Of a stretch of 64,000 bases of DNA, positions 33,953-43,567 are shown one piece after another. Source of the DNA: Streptomyces sp. CB02058 (GTDB taxonomy: Bacteria; Actinomycetota; Actinomycetes; Streptomycetales; Streptomycetaceae); the NCBI RefSeq assembly GCF_001905505.1, contig NZ_LIPG01000001.1, forward strand, positions 1 through 64,000, written 5' to 3'. Numbering within the stretch: position 1 is the stretch's first letter; each line of letters starts with the position of its first letter. Below the pieces are notes generated by a model. That model worked only from the letters and a program-made list of their open reading frames with translations, was not told the origin of the DNA and made no database searches. Both the position numbers and the translations under genes were made by a program.

Positions 33953-33993
33953 GGGTCCGCCCCTGCTCTCCTGTGGAGAGCGGGGGCGGACCC
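33953..33993. terminator. Large bidirectional terminator between pit and pstB
   Basis: GGGTCCGCCCC with GCTCTCC on the left pairs with GGAGAGC and GGGGCGGACCC on the right around a TGT loop, giving about 18 pairs. TTTGCCTT follows on the plus strand. It serves the convergent pit and pst operons. Confidence 0.8.
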
Positions 33994-34053
33994 TTTGCCT
34001 TGTGGTGGCACCGCCATGCAGCACCCCAAGGCCGTCTGTGGCCGAACGGAGGC

Positions 34054-34830
34054 CTAGCCGAAGCGGCCCGAGATGTAGTCCTCGGTCGCCTGCACCGACG
34101 GGTTGGAGAAGATCCGCTCCGTCTCGTCGATCTCTATGAGCCGGCCGGGCTTGCCGACCGCCGCGAGGTTGAAGAAGGCCGTACGGTCCGAGACACGTGC
34201 CGCCTGCTGCATGTTGTGCGTCACGATGACGATCGTGAAGCGTTCCTTCAGCTCGCCGATCAGGTCCTCGATGGCGAGCGTCGAGATCGGGTCGAGTGCC
34301 GAGCAGGGCTCGTCCATCAGGAGCACCTGCGGCTCGACGGCGATCGCGCGGGCGATGCAGAGGCGCTGCTGCTGACCGCCGGAGAGGCCGGAGCCCGGCT
34401 TGTTCAGGCGGTCCTTGACCTCGTTCCAGAGGTTGGCGCCCTTGAGGGACTTCTCGACGATGTCCGACAGCTGGCTCTTGCGGTACGAGCCGTTCAGCCG
34501 CAGGCCCGCCGCGACGTTGTCGAAGATCGACATGGTCGGGAAGGGGTTCGGGCGCTGGAAGACCATGCCGACCGTGCGGCGCACGGTGACGGGGTCGACC
34601 CCGGTGCCGTAGAGGTTCTCGTCGTCCAGCAGCACCTTGCCCTCGACGCGGCCGCCGGGGGTGACCTCGTGCATGCGGTTCAGGGTGCGCAGGAAGGTGG
34701 ACTTGCCGCAGCCGGACGGGCCGATGAAGGCGGTCACGGAGCGGGGTTCCACGGTCATCGAGATGTCCTCGATGGCCTTGTGGGAGCCGTAGTAGGCGGT
34801 GAGTCCGCCGACGTCGATGCGCTTGGCCAT
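34054..34830 (-). CDS. pstB: Phosphate ABC transporter ATPase PstB
   Basis: 258 residues, the usual PstB length. Walker [11 protein letters not shown]-loop [12 protein letters not shown] typical of PstB, signature [16 protein letters not shown], Walker [14 protein letters not shown] and the switch His in [12 protein letters not shown]. It powers high-affinity phosphate import with PstC and PstA. The ATG at 34830 gives the standard MAKRIDV start. The ATG at 34839 would add three residues. It is the last gene of pstSCAB, 37 bases after pstA. Confidence 0.95.
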   Translation of the reverse strand: MAKRIDVGGLTAYYGSHKAIEDISMTVEPRSVTAFIGPSGCGKSTFLRTLNRMHEVTPGGRVEGKVLLDDENLYGTGVDPVTVRRTVGMVFQRPNPFPTMSIFDNVAAGLRLNGSYRKSQLSDIVEKSLKGANLWNEVKDRLNKPGSGLSGGQQQRLCIARAIAVEPQVLLMDEPCSALDPISTLAIEDLIGELKERFTIVIVTHNMQQAARVSDRTAFFNLAAVGKPGRLIEIDETERIFSNPSVQATEDYISGRFG

Positions 34831-34867
34831 GTGAATCACTGCTTCTTTCGGGTCGCTGATGGCCGCG

Positions 34868-35956
34868 TCAGCGACCGGTCTTCGGGGCCTTCCAGCGGGC
34901 GATGCCGCGGGCCACGAGATTGAGGATCATGACGAAGGCGATCAGCACCAGGGCGGCTGCCCAGGCCCGGTCGTAGGAGGCGGCCTCGCCGATCTTGTAC
35001 TGCTCGTAGATGTAGAACGGCAGCGAGGACTGGGCGCCTTCGAAGGGGTTCGTGTTGATCAGCTGGCTGCCGAAGACCAGCAGGATGATCGGCGCGGTCT
35101 CACCGGCGATGCGGGCGATGGCCAGCATGACGCCGGTGGTGATGCCGCCGATCGCGGTCGGCAGGACCACCTTCAGGATGGTGCGCCACTTGGGGATGCC
35201 CAGGGCGAGGGAGGCCTCGCGGAGCTCGTTGGGGACGAGCTTGAGCATCTCCTCGGTGGAGCGGACCACGACCGGGATCATCAGGATGGTCAGGGCCAGG
35301 GCGCCCATCAGACCGGACGGCTCGATGTCCGCGATCAGCATGATCGACAGGATGAAGAGGCCGGCCACGATGGACGGGATGCCCGTCATCACGTCGACGA
35401 AGAAGGTGACGGCGCGGGCGAGCGCGCCCTTTCCGTACTCCACCAGGTAGACCGCGGTCAGCAGGCCGAGCGGTGCGGAGATCACCGTGGCGATCCCGAC
35501 CTGCTCCAGGGTGCCGATCAGCGCGTGGTAGACGCCGCCGCTGGCCTCGGAGCCGAGGACGCCGGCCATCGAGTGGGTGAGGAAGTAGCCGTCGAGCCGC
35601 TCCGAGCCGCGGCTGATCGTCGTCCAGAGCAGCGAGGCGAGCGGGACGACGGCGACCAGGAAGCAGACCCAGACGATGCTGGTGGCGAGGCGGTCCTTGG
35701 CCTGGCGCTTGTTCTCGACGACGGTGGTCGCCACGTACGAGATGGCCAGGAAGAGCAGCGCCGCGATCAGGCCCCACTGGACGCGGCTGTGCCAGCCGGC
35801 GGCCGTGCTGATGCCGATCGACAGCGCGATCGAGACGGCGGCGAAGCCCAGCGGTGCCCACCGGGGGAGGCTGCGGCTGCTGAGGCCGGACGGGCGCGGT
35901 TCCGGCGAGGTGCGCGGACGCTGGTCCTGGACGCCGGTGGTGGTTGCGTGGCTCAT
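34868..35956 (-). CDS. pstA: Phosphate ABC transporter permease PstA
   Basis: 362 residues, longer than E. coli PstA because of a cytosolic N-terminal extension of about 60 residues. Two additional helices then lead into the MetI-like permease core ([38 protein letters not shown], the EAA loop). It forms the channel with PstC. Its ATG overlaps the pstC stop by four bases, so synthesis is coupled and probably 1:1. Confidence 0.94.
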   Translation of the reverse strand: MSHATTTGVQDQRPRTSPEPRPSGLSSRSLPRWAPLGFAAVSIALSIGISTAAGWHSRVQWGLIAALLFLAISYVATTVVENKRQAKDRLATSIVWVCFLVAVVPLASLLWTTISRGSERLDGYFLTHSMAGVLGSEASGGVYHALIGTLEQVGIATVISAPLGLLTAVYLVEYGKGALARAVTFFVDVMTGIPSIVAGLFILSIMLIADIEPSGLMGALALTILMIPVVVRSTEEMLKLVPNELREASLALGIPKWRTILKVVLPTAIGGITTGVMLAIARIAGETAPIILLVFGSQLINTNPFEGAQSSLPFYIYEQYKIGEAASYDRAWAAALVLIAFVMILNLVARGIARWKAPKTGR

Positions 35957-36945
35957 GCGTTGGCCCCCGAGTACTCCTTGCGGCGGGCGATGATGAGCCG
36001 GGCCGCGCCGTTGACCAGCAGGGTGAGGACGAAGAGGACGAGGCCCGAGGCGATCAGGGCGTCGCGGCCGAAGGCGTCGGCCTCGCCGAACTTCGCGGCG
36101 ATGTTCTGGGCGAAGGTGCCCCCACCCGGGTTGAGCACGTGCAGCGAGATGAGGAAGCTCGGCGACAGGACGGTGGCGACGGCCATCGTCTCGCCGAGCG
36201 CGCGGCCCAGGCCGAGCATCGAGGCGGAGATGATGCCGGAGCGGCCGAACGGGAGGACCGAGAGGCGGATGACCTCCCAGCGCGTGGCGCCGAGGGCGAG
36301 CGCGGCCTCCTCGTTCATCTTCGGGACCTGGAGGAAGACCTCGCGGCTGACGCTGGTCACGATCGGCAGGATCATGATCGCGAGCAGGATGCCGACGGTG
36401 AAGAGCGAGCGCGCGACACCGACCTCGGTCTTCTCGAAGATGTAGGTCCAGCCGAAGAACTGGTCGAGCCAGAGGTTCAGGCCCTCCAGATACGGCACGA
36501 GGACGAGCGCGCCCCAGATGCCGTAGACGATGCTGGGCACGGCGGCGAGCAGGTCGACGACGTACGCGATCGGGGCGGCCAGCTTGCGCGGCGCGTAGTG
36601 CGAGATGAAGAGGGCGATGCCGACAGCGATCGGAACCGCGATGACCATCGCGATGATCGAGCTGACGACGGTGCCGAAGAGCAGGACCGCGATGCCGAAG
36701 ACCGGCGGGTCTCCTGCGGGGTTCCAGTCGAAGGTGGTGAGGAAGTTCCCTTCGTCCTTCGAGATGGCTATCGCGGCCCGGTAGCTGAGGAACACGGCGA
36801 TAGAGGCCATGATCACGAGCAGCAGAATGCCCGAACCCCGTGAGAGGCCCAGGAAGATCTTGTCGCCTGCGCGTCCGGTCGAGCCTGCGCGCTGTGGTTT
36901 GGCCGGCGGGGCCGGTGGGATGTCGATCGGTGTGGTGGAAGCCAT
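35953..36945 (-). CDS. pstC: Phosphate ABC transporter permease PstC
   Basis: 330 residues with six to seven membrane helices and the EAA loop ALGATRWEVIRLSVLPFGRSGI typical of PstC. A Pro-rich cytosolic N-terminus (IDIPPAPPAKPQ) precedes the first helix. The reading frame is open to 37533 through the pstS-pstC gap, but the ATG at 36945 has GGAAAG at the right distance. A strong stem-loop lies between it and pstS, so pstCAB should be less abundant than pstS. Confidence 0.95.
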   Translation of the reverse strand: MASTTPIDIPPAPPAKPQRAGSTGRAGDKIFLGLSRGSGILLLVIMASIAVFLSYRAAIAISKDEGNFLTTFDWNPAGDPPVFGIAVLLFGTVVSSIIAMVIAVPIAVGIALFISHYAPRKLAAPIAYVVDLLAAVPSIVYGIWGALVLVPYLEGLNLWLDQFFGWTYIFEKTEVGVARSLFTVGILLAIMILPIVTSVSREVFLQVPKMNEEAALALGATRWEVIRLSVLPFGRSGIISASMLGLGRALGETMAVATVLSPSFLISLHVLNPGGGTFAQNIAAKFGEADAFGRDALIASGLVLFVLTLLVNGAARLIIARRKEYSGANA

Positions 36946-37014
36946 GATCTTTCCGGTCTGTGTGGGGGAGCTGGCGCTCCCCTGGCGGCGGTGCACCGGA
37001 TGGGATGGGTGGCC

Positions 37015-37047
37015 GGGGCGGTCCGGAGGGGTGTTCCGGACCGCCCC
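37015..37047 (-). promoter_or_regulatory. Stem-loop between pstS and pstC
   Basis: Perfect 13-bp stem GGGGCGGTCCGGA / TCCGGACCGCCCC with a seven-base loop, 26 bases after the pstS stop. It has no T-run. It probably stops part of the transcripts or protects the pstS 3' end, raising binding-protein levels over permease. Confidence 0.7.
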
Positions 37048-37073
37048 CGCCCTGTGCGTCGTGCGGCCCGTGG

Positions 37074-38210
37074 TTACGAGAGGGCGCTGATGGTCTCGCG
37101 GACCTTGGCGTTGATCTCGGCCGGGATCGGGGCGTAACCGGCGTCCGTCAGTACCTTCTGGCCCTCGTCGGAGGCGGTGTAGGTCAGGAAGGACTTGACC
37201 GTGCCGAGGGTCTCGGCCTTGTTGCCGGCGTCGCAGACGACCTCGTAGGTCACCAGGACGATCGGGTAGGCACCCTCGGCCTTGGTGGTGTAGTCGAGGT
37301 CGAGCGCCAGGTCCTTGCCGGTGCCCTTGACCTTGGCGGCGGCGATGGCCTTGGAGGCGTTCTCCGAGGTGGCCTTCACCGGGGTGGCGCCACCGGTGTT
37401 GATGTCCACCGTGGTGATGTCCTGCGAGGAGGCGTACGAGAGCTCGAAGTAACCGATCGAGCCGTCGACGGCCTTCACCTGCGAGGCGACACCGGAGGAG
37501 CCGGACGCGGCCTGGCCACCGGGGGCGGGCCACTTCTTCTCGGCCTCGTACTTCCAGTCGCTCGGGGCCGCGGCGTTCAGGTACTTGCCGAGGTTCTGCG
37601 TGGTGCCGGAGTCCTCGGAGCGGTGGAAGGCCTGGATCGCCTTGTCCGGGAGCTTGACGCCCTCGTTGAGCTTGGCGATCGCCTGGTCGTTCCAGTTCTT
37701 GATCTTCGAGTCGAAGATCTTGGCCAGCGTGGAGGCGTCCAGCGTCAGGCTGTCGACACCCTCGAGGTGGAAGCCGATCGCGATCGGGCCGCCGACCATC
37801 GGGAGGTTGATGCCCTGACCGGAGGTGCAGATCTTCTTGGAGTCCGCGACCTCTTCGGGCTTCAGCGCCGAGTCGGAGCCGGCGAAGCCGACGGTGCCCT
37901 GGTTGAAGGCGACGATGCCCTCGCCGGAGGAGGAGGAGTTGTAGTTGATCTCCACGCCCGAGCAGGCGGCCATGTAGTTCTTGACCCAGAGGTCCATCGC
38001 GTTCTTCTGGGCGCTGGACCCGGAGGCACGAAGCTGGCCCTCGGCGCCGTCACACTTGATGTCGGACGCGGCGGCGCTCGTCTTGCTGCCGCCCTCCGTG
38101 TCGGTGCCGGTGTTGTTGTCCGAACCGCACGCCGTGAGGACCAGGGCGCCGGAGACGGCGAGGGCACCGAGCGCGGTGGCACGAAGCCGGTTCTTGCGCT
38201 GAAGCTTCAC
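37074..38210 (-). CDS. pstS: Phosphate-binding lipoprotein PstS
   Basis: 378 residues. Lipoprotein signal RKNRLRATALGALAVSGALVLTAC with lipobox LTAC, then the periplasmic-binding fold of PstS: LRASGSSAQKNAMDLW and VEINYNSSSSGEGI (phosphate-loop Ser/Gly residues), VGFAGSDSAL, and AFHRSEDSGTTQNLGKYL. It captures phosphate outside the membrane and passes it to PstCA. The GTG start at 38210 begins right before the signal, with GGAAGGA upstream. A PHO box lies 114 bases before the start. Confidence 0.95.
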   Translation of the reverse strand: MKLQRKNRLRATALGALAVSGALVLTACGSDNNTGTDTEGGSKTSAAASDIKCDGAEGQLRASGSSAQKNAMDLWVKNYMAACSGVEINYNSSSSGEGIVAFNQGTVGFAGSDSALKPEEVADSKKICTSGQGINLPMVGGPIAIGFHLEGVDSLTLDASTLAKIFDSKIKNWNDQAIAKLNEGVKLPDKAIQAFHRSEDSGTTQNLGKYLNAAAPSDWKYEAEKKWPAPGGQAASGSSGVASQVKAVDGSIGYFELSYASSQDITTVDINTGGATPVKATSENASKAIAAAKVKGTGKDLALDLDYTTKAEGAYPIVLVTYEVVCDAGNKAETLGTVKSFLTYTASDEGQKVLTDAGYAPIPAEINAKVRETISALS

Positions 38211-38681
38211 TTTCGGGGTGTTCCTTCCAGGAGCCGCCGCGGTCGTAGGTGTGTGGCGGCGTGCGATGAGGAAAGGTGCGGTGGCTTGGTGCCGTGCACC
38301 GTGTACGTCCGAAATTAGGCAGAACAGGTGAAGCGGCCTACGGGGCAGAGTGAACGGAAGGTGAACCGTGCTGGGCGGGCTGGTTCTGCGGCGCGGCGCG
38401 GTGGTCCGGGGGCGCGGAGCTGCCCCTGAGCGGGGGCCGGGGCAGCCGGCGGCCACCGGCCGGGCCGCGCCCGGAGACCGCGGCCCGGGTCATGTCCGCA
38501 GGTCACGGCCCTGGGCCGGGTGTCCGCAGGCGCGGGGCGCCGGGCGAGCTCAGGCGTAGGGCAGGTCCAGGCGCCGGGCGAGCTGAGGCGTAGGGCAGGT
38601 CCAGGTGCCGGGCCGGCTGAGGCGTCGGGTGGGCGAAGGGGTTGGGCCGGCTCCGTGGGTGGGCGAAGGTGCCGGGTGGTG
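38211..38681. other. pstS upstream region and 34-bp repeats
   Basis: 471 bases between the pstS start and the NUDIX stop. The part near pstS holds the PHO box and promoter. The distal part (38536-38698) is a degenerate 34-bp tandem repeat. A long open frame through it is not supported by ribosome sites. Confidence 0.6.
38324..38367 (-). promoter_or_regulatory. PHO box (PhoP-binding direct repeats) of pstS
   Basis: Four consecutive 11-base units read on the minus strand: GGTTCACCTTC, CGTTCACTCTG, CCCCGTAGGCC and GCTTCACCTGT. Units one, two and four carry the TTCAC core of the Streptomyces PhoP direct repeat and unit three is poor. This strongly supports phosphate-starvation activation of pstSCAB by PhoP. 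The regulator genes themselves are outside the window. Confidence 0.82.
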
Positions 38682-38698
38682 TCAGGCGTCGGGCGTGG
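38536..38698. repeat. 34-bp tandem repeat after the NUDIX gene
   Basis: Units at 38536-38569 and 38570-38603 are almost identical (GGCGCCGGGCGAGCT, then AGGCGTAGGGCAGGTCCA). Copies at 38604-38637, 38638-38667 and 38668-38698 are increasingly changed. The array touches the 3' end of the NUDIX gene. Confidence 0.75.
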
Positions 38699-39095
38699 AA
38701 CGCAGGAACGCGTCCAGCTGGATGCGGTCGTCCGGGCGGGAGAGGCGGGCCCGGGCGGTGTCGGGGGAGAGCCACTCCAGCCGGTCGACCTCGTGGTTGG
38801 GCACGAAGGCGCCGTCGGCTGCCTCCGCCTCCCAGTAGCTGACCTCCTTCGGCCGGCCGTTCGCCAGGTAGAAGGCCGTCGGCAGCGCCGCTCCCGGCAC
38901 GCAGTGGTGGCCCGTCTCCTCCAGCACCTCGCGCAGGGCGGCCTCCCTCGCCGTCTCGCCGCGCTTCAGCTTCCCCTTGGGGAAGGACCAGTCGTCGTAG
39001 CGGGGCCGGTGGACCAGGCAGATCTCCAGGGCCCCGCTCTCCGGGGCCCGGCGCCACAGCACGCAGCCGGCCGCCAGGACGGTGCCGCCGCTCAT
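38682..39095 (-). CDS. NUDIX hydrolase
   Basis: 137 residues with an intact Nudix box GKLKRGETAREAALREVLEETG (GX5EX7REUXEEXGU) at residues about 40-61. The start VLAAGCVLWRR and the middle VHRPRYDDWSFPKGK are typical of the small single-domain group related to MutT/diadenosine polyphosphate hydrolases. It hydrolyses a nucleoside diphosphate linked to another group. Its ATG overlaps the CHAD gene stop by four bases. Together with ppk and CHAD it may act on polyphosphate or nucleotide polyphosphates. Confidence 0.9.
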   Translation of the reverse strand: MSGGTVLAAGCVLWRRAPESGALEICLVHRPRYDDWSFPKGKLKRGETAREAALREVLEETGHHCVPGAALPTAFYLANGRPKEVSYWEAEAADGAFVPNHEVDRLEWLSPDTARARLSRPDDRIQLDAFLRSTPDA

Positions 39096-40081
39096 GGCGC
39101 GGTCACGGCCGCCGCGTACGGCCAGGTCTCCCGGAACACGCTGCGCGCCGCCTCCACCTCGTGCCGCTGGTCGGCGTGGAGCACCCCCAGGGCGTACGCC
39201 GTCGCCGGGGCGATGCGCGGGGTGCGGGCCGCGTCCGCCGCCGCCGCGGCGGCCTCGGCCGCGTCCCGGTGCAGGTCGAGCGCGTGGCCGGGGCCGGTGA
39301 GTGCCGGGTCGGCTCCGCCCCGTACGACCTCGTGGGCGTATCTGTGCAGCCGGAGCAGCAGGCGGGCCTGGTGCCAGAGGGCGTCGTGGGCCTCGTTGTA
39401 CGGCTCGGCCGACTCGTCGGGCGGCAGCGCGGCCACCGCGTCCAGCATCCGCTGTTCGGCCAGCTCGGCGGGGCTGTGCAGCACTTCGGACGCGGGTTCG
39501 GCCGCCGTGGCCGAGAGCGGGACCTCCGAGGCGAGCAGGGCCACGGCGTCGGCGACGGCGTGGAAGCGGGAGGAGCCCAGCGCCTGGAGCGCCGCCGAGT
39601 GGGCGCGGGTCCTGGCGAGGGTGAGCCGGCGCTCCAGCAGGGCTCCGGCCCTGGCCGCGCCGACGCCGAGCGCCGCGCGCTCCTTGGCGCTCTCGGCCGA
39701 GGCGTCCCCCGGGGTCCGGGCCGCGGGGAGGGCGGCGCCGGAGAGCTGGTGCAGGGCCTCCAGCAGCCGGCCGAGCCGGGTGGCGTACGCGTGCTCCCGG
39801 GCCAGGGTGCCGGAGAGCCAGGCCAGTTCCGTGCGGAGCTGGTCGGCCCAGGCGGGTTCGAGCGCCCCCCGGAAGGTGTGCAGTGTGCCGCTGATGCGGC
39901 GGGCCGCGCGGCGCAGGGTGCGGGCCGCCTCGTCGGCACCCTGGGTGCCGGCGTCGGCCGGGGCGTTGTGCTCGCCGTGCAGCCGCAGTCCCCGAAGGAA
40001 GGAGGCGGCCTGTTCGCGCAGGTAGGGCGCGAGGACCGCTTCCGCGGAGAGCGTCGTCGTCGAGTGGTCAGGGCGTCGCAC
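39092..40081 (-). CDS. CHAD domain protein
   Basis: 329 residues, all-helical CHAD domain (conserved histidine alpha-helical). The basic residues and histidines that line the polyphosphate groove are seen in VRRMRxxx-like segments ([39 protein letters not shown]). CHAD domains bind inorganic polyphosphate, and the gene follows ppk. The GTG at 40081 has GGAGG seven bases upstream and overlaps ppk by 14 bases. The ATG at 40102 has no site. The middle is Ala/Glu-rich. Confidence 0.86.
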   Translation of the reverse strand: MRRPDHSTTTLSAEAVLAPYLREQAASFLRGLRLHGEHNAPADAGTQGADEAARTLRRAARRISGTLHTFRGALEPAWADQLRTELAWLSGTLAREHAYATRLGRLLEALHQLSGAALPAARTPGDASAESAKERAALGVGAARAGALLERRLTLARTRAHSAALQALGSSRFHAVADAVALLASEVPLSATAAEPASEVLHSPAELAEQRMLDAVAALPPDESAEPYNEAHDALWHQARLLLRLHRYAHEVVRGGADPALTGPGHALDLHRDAAEAAAAAADAARTPRIAPATAYALGVLHADQRHEVEAARSVFRETWPYAAAVTAP

Positions 40082-42314
40082 GCCGGCGCCTCCGGGCGTC
40101 AATGAGCATCTCTTGTACGTGCCGCAGCGGCTGGCCGTCCGCGTCCGTGGAGTGCCTGGTCCAGTTTCCGTCGGGGCCCAGGTGCCAGGAGGAGGTCGTG
40201 TCGGACATGCCTGTTTCCAGGAGCCTGCTGAGCGCGGCGCGATGCGCGGGATCGGTGACGCGGACCAGTGCTTCGATCCGACGGTCGAGGTTGCGGTGCA
40301 TCATGTCGGCGCTGCCGAACCAGACTTCGGGCTCGCCTCCGTTGCCGAAGGCGAAGACCCGGGAGTGTTCGAGGAAGCGGCCCAGTATCGACCGGACCCT
40401 GATGTTCTCGGAGAGGCCGCTGACGCCGGGGCGGATCGCGCAGATGCCGCGTACCCAGATGTCGACCTGCACACCGGCCTGCCCTGCCCGGTAGCAGGCG
40501 TCGATGATCGCTTCGTCGACCATCGAGTTGACCTTGATGCGGACGTAGGCGGGCCGTCCCGCGCGGTGGTGGGTGATCTCCTTGTTGATACGGGCGATCA
40601 GTCCGTCGCGCAGGGACTTCGGGGCGACCAGCAGCCGGCGGTAGGTCTCGCGGCGGGAGTAGCCGGAGAGCCGGTTGAAGAGGTCGGAGAGGTCCGCGCC
40701 GACCTGCGGGTCGGCGGTGAGCAGGCCGAGGTCCTCGTACAGCCGGGCCGTCTTGGGGTGGTAGTTGCCGGTGCCGACGTGGGAGTAGCGGCGCAGGGTG
40801 TCGCCCTCCTGACGGACGACCAGCGACAGCTTGCAGTGGGTCTTGAGCCCGACGAGGCCGTAGACGACGTGGCAGCCGGACTCCTCCAGCTTGCGGGCCC
40901 ACTTGATGTTGGCCTGCTCGTCGAAGCGCGCCTTGATCTCGACGAGCACGAGGACCTGCTTGCCGGACTCGGCGGCGTCGATCAGGGCGTCGACTATCGG
41001 GGAGTCGCCCGAAGTCCTGTACAGCGTCTGCTTGATGGCGAGGACGTCCGGGTCGCCCGCAGCCTGCTCCAGGAAGGCCTGGACGGAGGTGGAGAAGGAG
41101 TCGTACGGGTGGTGCAGCAGCACGTCGCGCTCGCGCAGGGCGGCGAAGATGTCGGGCGCGGACGCGGACTCGACCTCGGCGAGGTCGCGGTGGGTGCCGG
41201 CGATGAACTTGGGGTACTTCAGCTCGGGCCGGTCCAGCGAGGCGATGCCGAACAGTCCGGTGAGGTCGAGCGGGCCCGGCAGCGGGTAGAGCTCGGTCTC
41301 GGAGATCTTCAGCTCGCGCACGAGCAGGTCCAGGACGTACGGGTCGATGGACTCCTCGACCTCCAGGCGGACCGGCGGGCCGAAGCGGCGCCGCATGAGC
41401 TCCTTCTCCAGGGCCTGGAGGAGGTTCTCGGCGTCGTCCTCCTCGACCTCCAGGTCCTCGTTCCTGGTGACCCGGAACATGTGGTGGGCGAGGACCTCCA
41501 TGCCCGGGAAGAGCTCTTCGAGGTGCGCCGCGATGATGTCCTCTATCGGGACGTAGCGCTGCGGGGACGCCTCCAGGAAGCGGGTGAGCAGCGGCGGCAC
41601 CTTGACGCGGGCGAAGTGCCGGTGGCCGCTGACCGGGTTGCGCACGACGACGGCGAGGTTGAGCGACAGCCCCGAGATGTACGGGAACGGGTGCGCGGGG
41701 TCGACGGCCAGCGGGGTCAGGACGGGGAAGACCCGCTGACGGAAGAAGGTGAAGAGGCGGGCCTGTTCCTTCTCGGTCAGGTCGGGCCAGCGGACCAGCT
41801 GGATGCCCTCGTCGGACAGGGCGGGCGCGACGTCCTGCTGGTAGCAGGCGGCGTGCCGGGCCATGAGCTCCCGGGAGCGGGTCCAGATCAGGTCGAGGAC
41901 CTCGCGGGGCTGGAGCCCGGACGCGGACCGGGTGGCGACGCCGGTCGCGATGCGGCGCTTGAGGCCGGCGACGCGGACCATGAAGAACTCGTCCAGGTTC
42001 GAGGCGAAGATCGCCAGGAAATTAGCCCGTTCGAGTAGAGGTGTGGCCGGGTCCTCCGCGAGTTCCAGCACCCGTTCGTTGAATGCGAGCCAACTGCGTT
42101 CCCGGTCCAGGAACCGGCCGTGCGGCAGCTCGTCGCCGTCCGCCTCGGGCTCGTAGGCGTCGGCGTCGTTGTCCAGATCGGGGTCGAGATCGGCTGCTGT
42201 GGACAGGCCGGCTGGCACCGAGCCCGCCACGGCGTGCGGCCGGTGCGCGGCGAGCGAGCCGACCGACGGCTGGGCGGGCTGGACCGGGACCTCGGAGCTG
42301 GGCTGCTGGCTCAT
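40068..42314 (-). CDS. ppk: Polyphosphate kinase Ppk1
   Basis: 748 residues. Order of PPK domains: an N-domain from about 70 ([22 protein letters not shown]), head domain, then two phospholipase-D-like C-domains. The autophosphorylated His lies in [18 protein letters not shown], and the second conserved His in [16 protein letters not shown]. It polymerises the gamma-phosphate of ATP into polyphosphate and can run in reverse. The N-terminal 65 residues are an acidic, Pro/Ala-rich extension common in Streptomyces. The open frame reaches 43832, but ATG 42314 has a purine-rich site. It is first in a ppk-CHAD-NUDIX operon. Confidence 0.95.
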   Translation of the reverse strand: MSQQPSSEVPVQPAQPSVGSLAAHRPHAVAGSVPAGLSTAADLDPDLDNDADAYEPEADGDELPHGRFLDRERSWLAFNERVLELAEDPATPLLERANFLAIFASNLDEFFMVRVAGLKRRIATGVATRSASGLQPREVLDLIWTRSRELMARHAACYQQDVAPALSDEGIQLVRWPDLTEKEQARLFTFFRQRVFPVLTPLAVDPAHPFPYISGLSLNLAVVVRNPVSGHRHFARVKVPPLLTRFLEASPQRYVPIEDIIAAHLEELFPGMEVLAHHMFRVTRNEDLEVEEDDAENLLQALEKELMRRRFGPPVRLEVEESIDPYVLDLLVRELKISETELYPLPGPLDLTGLFGIASLDRPELKYPKFIAGTHRDLAEVESASAPDIFAALRERDVLLHHPYDSFSTSVQAFLEQAAGDPDVLAIKQTLYRTSGDSPIVDALIDAAESGKQVLVLVEIKARFDEQANIKWARKLEESGCHVVYGLVGLKTHCKLSLVVRQEGDTLRRYSHVGTGNYHPKTARLYEDLGLLTADPQVGADLSDLFNRLSGYSRRETYRRLLVAPKSLRDGLIARINKEITHHRAGRPAYVRIKVNSMVDEAIIDACYRAGQAGVQVDIWVRGICAIRPGVSGLSENIRVRSILGRFLEHSRVFAFGNGGEPEVWFGSADMMHRNLDRRIEALVRVTDPAHRAALSRLLETGMSDTTSSWHLGPDGNWTRHSTDADGQPLRHVQEMLIDARRRRRATP

Positions 42315-42540
42315 GGACCTATTCTTCCGCGTGTTCGGCTCAACAGGCGCGTCGGAGCCGTTAAAGATCGCGGAAGGAGCGGGGCCGGTCCCCGGACCGG
42401 GGCCTCTCGCGTTGCGGGGGGTGGGCACAGCTGGCTGCATCCCGTGAGGGTCGCAAGCCCGTCTGAATGGCCGGTAACGATGACATGACGTACAGGAAGC
42501 GGTGTGACTGCGAGGCCGTCCCGGTCCCACGGTGCCCGCC

Positions 42541-42576
42541 CCCCTGCCCGGACTCCCCCCGGGGCCCGGACAGGGG
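42541..42576 (-). terminator. Terminator of the ABC-permease operon
   Basis: CCCCTG and CCGG on the left pair with CCGG and CAGGGG on the right, one mismatch, C/G-rich loop. It lies directly after the ABC permease stop (42584) on the minus strand. Confidence 0.6.
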
Positions 42577-42583
42577 TGGCGGG

Positions 42584-43567
42584 TCAGCCGTGGAGACGGC
42601 GCAGGACGCGGAAGGCGACCGCGAGGGCCACGGCGGCGAGGACGAGCACGATGCCGGTCTCGACGAGCTGGAGGGGCCAGAGGTGAGAGCTCGGGTGGTA
42701 TTCGGTGAACGTGCCGATGATGTCGTGATCGGCCAGGCACCGGTTTTCCTGAAGATCGTCGATGCGCGGCCAGCACACGTCCATGGGCAGCCGGCGGCCG
42801 TCGCTGGTGAGGCGGCCGACGTCGACCACCCAGGCGTCGAGCGGCACGCCGGAGGGCTTGACGCCCTCGGAGTTCTCGGTCCGCAGGGGCCAGAGGCTCT
42901 CCCGGAGGAGGTTGAGCACCACCATCACCGTGCCGGTGACGACGGTGGCCACCGACATCGCGGCCACCGTGCGGTGCACCAGCAGGCCCGTGAGTGTGCC
43001 CACGGTGATGCCGAGCAGCGTGTAGCCGATGACCGCGGGGACTGTCGCGACGAAGACCGGACCGTCGAACCAGTCGACCGAGAAGTCGGTGGCCGTCCGT
43101 GTCTGTGCCCAGCTGAGGACGGCGGACAGCACGGTCACGCCCGCGACGAGCAGGACGGCGGGCACGGCCAGCTTGGCCGCCAGCCAGCGGGCGGGCGTCA
43201 CGGACTGGGTCCAGGCCACGCGGTAGGTGCCGCTCTCCAGCTCCCTGGCGATCAGCGGCCCGGCGACGAAGGCACTGATGATCGCGGGCAGGACGGTCAG
43301 AGCCAGGGCGGCGTACATGAGCACGCTGCCGAACAGGGACATCGACGCGTTGAAGTCCACGATCCGCTGGTCGCACTCGGGGCCGGAGACGCCTGAGGCC
43401 TCGCAGTCGCCGGCGTCGAAGCTGTCGATGAGATGGGACGTCCACAGTGCGAAGCCGATGAGGGCGACGGCCGCGGCCAGCGCGAGGAGGCCGGCGATAC
43501 GCAGGGTGCTTCGGTGCTGCCGTACGACGACGCGTGCGGGGCCGCGCAGCTCGGTGAGGGTGCTCAT
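42584..43567 (-). CDS. ABC-2-type transporter permease
   Basis: 327 residues with six membrane helices: [66 protein letters not shown], and the last one near [18 protein letters not shown]. There is a 50-60 residue extracellular loop with Cys ([15 protein letters not shown]) between helices one and two. Its ATG overlaps the ATPase gene stop by four bases. The pair is an exporter probably handling an antibiotic, peptide or lipid. Substrate unknown. It ends the GntR-regulated operon. Confidence 0.86.
   Translation of the reverse strand: MSTLTELRGPARVVVRQHRSTLRIAGLLALAAAVALIGFALWTSHLIDSFDAGDCEASGVSGPECDQRIVDFNASMSLFGSVLMYAALALTVLPAIISAFVAGPLIARELESGTYRVAWTQSVTPARWLAAKLAVPAVLLVAGVTVLSAVLSWAQTRTATDFSVDWFDGPVFVATVPAVIGYTLLGITVGTLTGLLVHRTVAAMSVATVVTGTVMVVLNLLRESLWPLRTENSEGVKPSGVPLDAWVVDVGRLTSDGRRLPMDVCWPRIDDLQENRCLADHDIIGTFTEYHPSSHLWPLQLVETGIVLVLAAVALAVAFRVLRRLHG

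Noticed and set aside
40113..42038. 641-codon plus-strand frame opposite ppk
   Set aside because: Shadow of a well-supported polyphosphate kinase.
42315..42583. PHO box upstream of ppk
   Set aside because: Only weak pieces such as ATTCAGACG; no two adjacent 11-base units with the TTCAC core.
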